Below are positions 59,018-64,000 of a stretch of DNA of 64,000 nt, one piece after another. The translations under genes and the position numbers were made by a program. A model generated the notes under the pieces. That model was not told the DNA's origin. It saw nothing but the letters and a program-made list of their open reading frames with translations, and ran no database searches. Position 1 is the stretch's first letter, and each line of letters opens with the position of its first letter. Source of the stretch: Phoronis australis. Its lineage: Eukaryota; Phoronida; Phoronidae. The DNA is taken from NCBI GenBank assembly GCA_002633005.1, contig NMRA01000058.1, forward strand, positions 958,409 to 1,022,408. Direction: 5' to 3'.

Positions 59018-59290
59018 CTAACTGCAGGACACCACCACACGCAAGTGACTGTTCAAGGAGCCGGCTACAAGTGTGTCAGCATCTTCAACGCTTTGTGCCG
59101 TACACAAAACGGGTTCATCCCAATAATCTTGTCCCTTGCATTTCTGATACTGCTGTTGTAATTTTATCTTTCCTATGTTCACTCCGGTCCGATAGCAGTG
59201 CCATCCCCTCGTTAATGAGTTCAATTTATTTTTTAAACTTGTGCAGATTTAGGTCGATCTCCGATACGGACCCAGGTTTCATTTTACAAA
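59018..59290 (-). pseudogene. Unidentified coding-like segment, duplicated across the gap
   Basis: On the minus strand one frame contains ELINEGMALLSDRSEHRKDK and an overlapping frame TGVNIGKIKLQQQYQ with CKGQDYWDEPVLCTAQS. The frames probably join by an indel near 59130-59160. Biased, charged composition suggests a former coding sequence, but no family is recognised. The same segment occurs at 59702-59974 after the N gap. Confidence 0.3.
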
Positions 59291-59576
59291 TCACACGCCA
59301 TGGGTCAAATATGTTGGTACGTGGTGCCGTCATCTCTGTCTGGGCATCCAGCGTCCGGTGTCCTCAGCTGGATCAGACCTAAACCCCTCACAACAGGTTC
59401 TTGATCAGATTTGGCAGAGCGTTCCTATGAAGCTAACAATGGGTGACTACAAATTTCGGACGGCAATTTTTATGAAATTTGTCACTTAGGCATCATTTTG
59501 TGAGATGATGCTATCTTCCCAATTTTGGATTGATTCGAGATATTTTGCGCCACCTAGTAGCCAATTTTTCTGTTTT
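59026..59576 (+). repeat. Left copy of a ~550-bp near-identical duplication beside the gap
   Basis: Matches 59710-60257 with about six differences, including one 3-base indel (cacaacaggttc against cacaggttc). The copy runs exactly up to the first N. See findings for the assembly reading. Confidence 0.95.
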
Positions 59577-59709
59577 NNNNNNNNNNNNNNNNNNNNNNNN
59601 NNNNNNNNNNNNNNNNNNNNNNNNNNNNNNNNNNNNNNNNNNNNNNNNNNNNNNNNNNNNNNNNNNNNNNNNNNNNNNNNNNNNNNNNNNNNNNNNNNNN
59701 NNNNNNNNN
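59577..59709. other. Assembly gap (133 N)
   Basis: Run of N. Translations through it are meaningless. Confidence 1.
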
Positions 59710-60257
59710 AGGACACCACCACACGCAAGTGACTGTTCAAGGAGCCGGCTACAAGTGTGTCAGCATCTTCAACGCTTTGTGCCGTACATAAAACGGGTTC
59801 ATCCCAATAATCTTGTCCCTTGCATTCCTGATACTGCTGTTGTAATTTTATCTTTCCTATGTTCACTCCGGTCCGATAGCAGTGCCATCCCCTCGTTAAT
59901 GAGTTCAATTTATTTTTTAAACTTGTGCTGATTTAGGTCGATCTCCGATACGGACCCAGGTTTCATTTTACAAATCACACGCCATGGGTCAAATATGTTG
60001 GTACGTGGTGCCGTCATCTCTGTCTGGGCATCCAGCGTCCGGTGTCCTCAGCTGGATCAGACCTAAACCCCTCACAGGTTCTTGATCAGATTTGGCAGAG
60101 CGTTCCTATGAAGCTAACAATGGGTGACTACAAATTTCGGACGGCAATTTTCATGAAATTTGTCACTTAGGCATCATTTCGTGAGATGATGCTATCTTCC
60201 CAATTTTGGATTGATTCGAGATATTTTGCGCCACCTAGTAGCCAATTTTTCTGTTTT
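59710..60257 (+). repeat. Right copy of the ~550-bp duplication
   Basis: Starts at the first base after the gap with aggacaccaccacacgcaag, the same point at which the left copy starts, and then continues into unique sequence (ttggcatcagcacctc) at the place where the left copy meets the gap. Confidence 0.95.
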
Positions 60258-60757
60258 TGGCATCAGCACCTCTATCAACCAAACCACTCTAAGGATGATT
60301 GCGAAAATTAGCATACAAGTTCTTAGTGTGAAGAGGATGGTTGACGGTGATGGTTTTCTGAGACTGCTTTGACTATTCTGGTGTCTCCTAGTGGCAGTTT
60401 TTTTTGCACCCGAAGGTGTATCTCCTAAACTCACTGCGGCATCCTTATTAAATTTAGCGACTGTATTTATATGAAGTTGACAACGGACGATGACTACTTT
60501 CAGACGGATCCGACGAATGCTGTGCCCTCAAGTGGCAATTTCATTTTTTTCTGTTTTTCTCTGAAGTTCCATGATAGATGTTTAGGAAATCTAATAAATG
60601 GCTTTCTGTTAAAAAACCATGATATGTTCCCGTTTTCAGATGGATTCAAGGTATTTTGCACTGTTTAGTGGCCATTTTTACTGTTTTCTAGTCTGTTTTT
60701 GGCGTCCGCCCCTCTATGAGCCAAACCAATCAACGAATGGTTGTGAAAATTGGCATA

Positions 60758-62059
60758 CCGTATTCGCCGTAATAAACGCCCATGCCCCTATAAGCGCCCC
60801 CCCACGCGTTTTCAGACTTTGCTAAAATAAGCGCCCAGTCCATGAACGTGTATGTGCGAAAAATGCCTTATCTACAGTCCTAAAGTTCTATAGTAACGTC
60901 TTCAATTTATCAATAATATCCGACAGTCCTGAAAAAAATCATTGTGCGCAGAATTTGTAGACCACAAGCCTCGCCGTTATGTGGCTATTTAGCCGTGACT
61001 ATACACTTCAAACTTCCGCCATGCCTCAAAACGAACACAAAAGTTCTGCTGGTATTGCGAGTGTTAAAAGCACGTGGCCAGGAAGCGCGCGCTACATACA
61101 TGAACCAGTCATCAAAGGCATTAGTCGGGAACTATCCATTCTTGAAATGGGTAGCATAGCATCGGCAAGAAATGAATATTGGCACTAATTTCCGATAGTT
61201 TCTCACACTATAAAAAAATGTTTATTTTTAAAATGAATTGTTTGATTAGCCATAACTGGTGTTTTTAAGCCATATCTCCGATAAAATAACCACTGACAGC
61301 GAATGCTTACACACCCTTACACCGAAAAATAACTGTCAGATAGTCACGTACGCATCCAGCCACACGGCAACTAATATCGCCTTACCGAGACAAATGTCAA
61401 ACGTTTTTAGCACGAGACTGGCAAGTGCTGAATGAAACACGCTCGAGTTTAGGCCTACTGCTTGTGCAAATTTCTTTTGATACAATGCACCTCTAGTTCG
61501 TTAGATTGCGTGGCTCTGGCCAAAAGACGGTCTCTGCTTACTCACAAACGCAGACAACTTCTAAACAAACATCACGTGACAACAACATGTGCGTTCGTCC
61601 AGACATTTTTCTCATGTTTCCGATCATACCTGCAGATGGCATGATATCAGCACAGATTTGTACTCAAACTTGCCGTGATCCCAACTCCACAGGAACTTAA
61701 AAATCTTAGGGACGCCAAACTTGGAAAACTTAAGGAGGATTTCAGGTAATTTATTTGAGTATTTTTGTTCAAGCATTCATGTCGCCATATCGACGATTGC
61801 GAGGCAGGCAGTTGGCGAGTTTTACGCCCTGGGATTTCAGCACAATTTTCGTAAAATGATGGTAATTTAGCAGCAAAGTTTGATAGCAATGCACCATGGT
61901 TTTGTAGAAAGTCTTTCATATATTACAAATACGTCACAGAGCGTAAATATAATGAATCTTAGCTTCTGATTTCACCGGTTTCAACGGCCTTGAGTTTTAA
62001 TAAGCGCCCCCCCGAAACGAACTTCTAAGTGCCCTGGGCGGTTATTACGGCGAATACGG
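60758..62059. mobile_element. TA-class inverted-repeat element, complete copy, nested in cassette repeat
   Basis: 1302 bases with near-perfect 24-bp inverted repeats: CCGTATTCGCCGTAATAA at both tips, then A or C, then CGCCC. TA flanks both ends (60756-60757 and 62060-62061). Removing the element and one TA gives aaattggcatatatgttt, which aligns base for base with the cassette consensus aaattggcatgtatgttc. TA duplication is a Tc1/mariner trait, but no transposase is present and the tips could belong to another TA-targeting group. Short ORFs inside (60-90 codons) are not convincing. Confidence 0.9.
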
Positions 62060-62480
62060 TATATGTTTGTAGTGTGAAGATAATGGTTATCAATGATTTT
62101 CTGATGACTTTGACTGCTGTGACGCCTCCTGGTGGTATTTTTTGTGCCCATAGCTGTTAATTTCACAGCAGGATCTTTATTAAATTTGGCAAGTGCATTT
62201 ATATGAAGTTGACAACGCACGACAACGACTTTCAGACTGACCCGAGAAACGCTGTGCCCACTAGTGGCAACTTGATTTTGTCCATTTTTCTCTGATGTTC
62301 CTCTACGGATTTTTATGAAATTTGGTAAATATCTTTCTGATGACATTTTCTCATTTTCAAATGGATTCGACATATTTTGTGCCGTCCAGTGGCCATTTTT
62401 ATGATATAAATAAACACCTCTAGAAATACACCCTTTGCGGTGCATTTGTGGACGCATCTCAAGGCTTCGTGAAGCTCAGG

Positions 62481-63840
62481 TTTAGGTCAGGTAGTCCGGA
62501 GAGTGTACTAGTTAGTATGTTGCACGCTCTAGTGGCCTTTTTATTTTTATATGTTACATGGTACTAATCAACCCCTGTAGTCGCGCATACCACTGGCGAT
62601 GCAGATAAACGTTTTGCATTGCCCCATTCACAATTCAAAACAGCAAATAAAAAGGTACGACTTTCGAACAGTTAAGCGGGAGCTGTTCCCAAGGAGTGCT
62701 GTTACTTATGCTTGTATAAGAACAATAAATCTACAGCGATTCGAACCCATGCACTTTTTTGCTCACGCATTAAATGACTGCTCTACTGACAGAGAATCAG
62801 GTGAACAATTACAGAAATAAATTGATCTCCCCAGTGCATTAAACACCGGAAATTTAGCTAAAATTATTTATAGAACAAAGTGGAGCCGAACCAGTTGATG
62901 GAGATCAAAATTACCTGTTGGGATGCAGTTGTGTGCTTTGGATATGTGAAGTGGATGCACCATGTTAGTTGAAGCATGATGTTTTCCAATCAAAGCAATG
63001 TATTTTATGACGGTCTTGTACTAGCATCAATGTCTTGGGGGATTTATAAGCATCCAACATCTAATAGCATACAAGACAAGAAGTGTTCTCACTCGATCGT
63101 AATGAAGTTGAACTTAAGTTTCCTTTCTTTCCATTTAATGAAGGGTATCCATGGCAACACATGGCTACTGAAGCCTCTCTGTTGTTGTCGGAAGAATATT
63201 TTTTCATAGTGTCATGGTTCTTGTGCTTCGTAATGTCCTGCATGTGTTAGGTTACTGGTTGACTGCCATAGTCCATTATGACTGATGGCCTGACTTATCT
63301 GGCATGCGGTGTCAGACTAGAAGCAAGAACCTCGCATAAACGCAAGGTCACGCACAAAACTTGGCGAGATATCGCCATGTCTTTTTACAAGAGATAGCAC
63401 ATAATCACACTTTTTAACTTTCCGTCGCAGGATTCTTGTATCTCAAGTCCCATCTCATGCAGCTTGTACTTAGTGCAACTTTTAGTGCAGCGTCCATACA
63501 CACATGTGTTCGATAATGGGTAATGCGGAAATCGTCGCTCTGTGCATGACAATGGACAGTTGATGTGAATACGGAGCTGAAAATTACTAACGCCTTACCC
63601 TACTTTTGCTACCTCACAGCAATTAGAAATTACCCTAGAACACTTAATGTTACCTTACCTTGATAAGATGGAGTAAGTTATCACAAGTGGTTTAATTTGC
63701 ACTATAGTTTTAATAGCATCCACACAGCCTAATCAAACCTACCAACTGAACTCATTTCAGGAATGTTCTAGGGTTAGTCTGTGTATATATTGCAGTACAA
63801 GTAAAAACTGATCGTTAATTGGCGAAATTTATTTCGCCCA
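62481..63840. other. No recognised gene
   Basis: AT-rich, with only the tRNA-like segment at 62732-62806 recognisable. Confidence 0.4.
62732..62806 (-). repeat. tRNA-like SINE head (degraded)
   Basis: On the minus strand: tctctgtcagtagagcagtc (D-arm/A-box region) and, about 40 bases later, ATGGGTTCGAATCGC, a perfect B-box core GGTTCGAATC. The acceptor stem is not preserved. Probably a SINE head or tRNA pseudogene. Confidence 0.5.
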
Positions 63841-63844
63841 AGTA

Positions 63845-64000
63845 TGTTGCAATTTTCGTCCGATCATCACGAAATTTACACATAACACGTAGTTCCGGAA
63901 ATACTGGAAGCCTATTGTTTTTCGTCAAAATTGGTTCCAAGATGGCGGCTGTGGCGGCCATTTTGTTTTCATTTTAAGATTTTAAGGCTTCTGGAGGCTA
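63845..64000 (+). repeat. Repeat unit with paired YY1-like motifs, copy 3, cut by window edge
   Basis: gcaattttcgtccgatcatc, acgaaatttacacataacac, ctggaagcctattgttttt, then CCAAGATGGCGGC and GGCGGCCATTTTG, as in 33265-34262 and 34430-35330. Confidence 0.75.

Larger units (their letters stand above)
59309..62480 (+). repeat. CTAGTGGC-cassette repeat, copy C (with gap, duplication and nested insertion)
   Basis: Begins at gtggtgccgtcatctctgtc without the full left hairpin of copies A and B. Cassettes continue after the gap: CACCTAGTAGCCAATTTTT, TCTCCTAGTGGCAGTTTTTT and CTCAAGTGGCAATTTCAT. The copy is interrupted at 60757 by the TA-class element and resumes at 62060 with tatgtttgtagtgtgaag, ending near 62475 (ggtgcatttgtggacgcatc). 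Confidence 0.75.

Noticed and set aside
59486-59931. 133- and 140-codon ORFs through the gap
   Set aside because: They exist only because N's carry no stop codons.

Overview
This is a repeat-dominated stretch of an animal nuclear genome. It is AT-rich, has no long open reading frames, and carries a 133-base assembly gap plus single N's in homopolymer tracts. It is full of eukaryotic transposable-element debris: hAT, TTAA-class and TA-class DNA transposons, Penelope-like elements, non-LTR LINEs, a Ty3/gypsy-like gag and tRNA-headed SINE-like pieces. The mix, including Penelope-like elements and foldback-type repeats, suggests a marine invertebrate, perhaps a deuterostome such as an echinoderm, hemichordate or cephalochordate. 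No species can be read from it. There is no prokaryotic operon, rRNA or CRISPR. No host protein-coding gene could be named; three short plus-strand segments with splice-like borders may be host exons.

Layout. 1-727: right part of a TTAA-class element, with further copies at 15439-17041 (complete) and 43898-45043 (inverted). 2290-5160: foldback element with long inverted arms made of ~160-bp repeats around a centre holding a broken uncharacterised ORF. 5940-6512: 5'-truncated LINE tail ending in (GAA)n. 6931-7000: tRNA-like segment. 8830-9260: palindromes. 9710-10915: gypsy-like gag remnant between direct repeats. 12963-13641: complete hAT MITE with an 8-bp target duplication. 17244-18891, 51035-52738 and 59309-62480: copies of an element built from ~140-bp CTAGTGGC cassettes. 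26790-28161 and 60758-62059: two copies of a TA-class element, the second inserted inside a cassette element. 28250-30755: another TA-bounded element. 31843-32172 and 46284-47220: Penelope-like remnants. 33265-35330 and 63845-64000: repeat with paired YY1-like motifs. 37746-42764: broken hAT transposase unit, split by a 3.3-kb element (38763-42107) that itself holds a GC-rich insertion. 55352-56900: LINE reverse-transcriptase remnant. 59026-60257: near-identical 0.55-kb duplication on both sides of the N gap, probably two haplotypes.

The recognisable coding remnants are mobile-element proteins carrying stops or frameshifts, so nothing here is likely to be active. The main interest lies in the nested insertions, several of which restore a clean empty site when subtracted, and in the unusual internal architecture of the foldback and cassette repeats. 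All calls were made by eye; copy boundaries away from termini are approximate.
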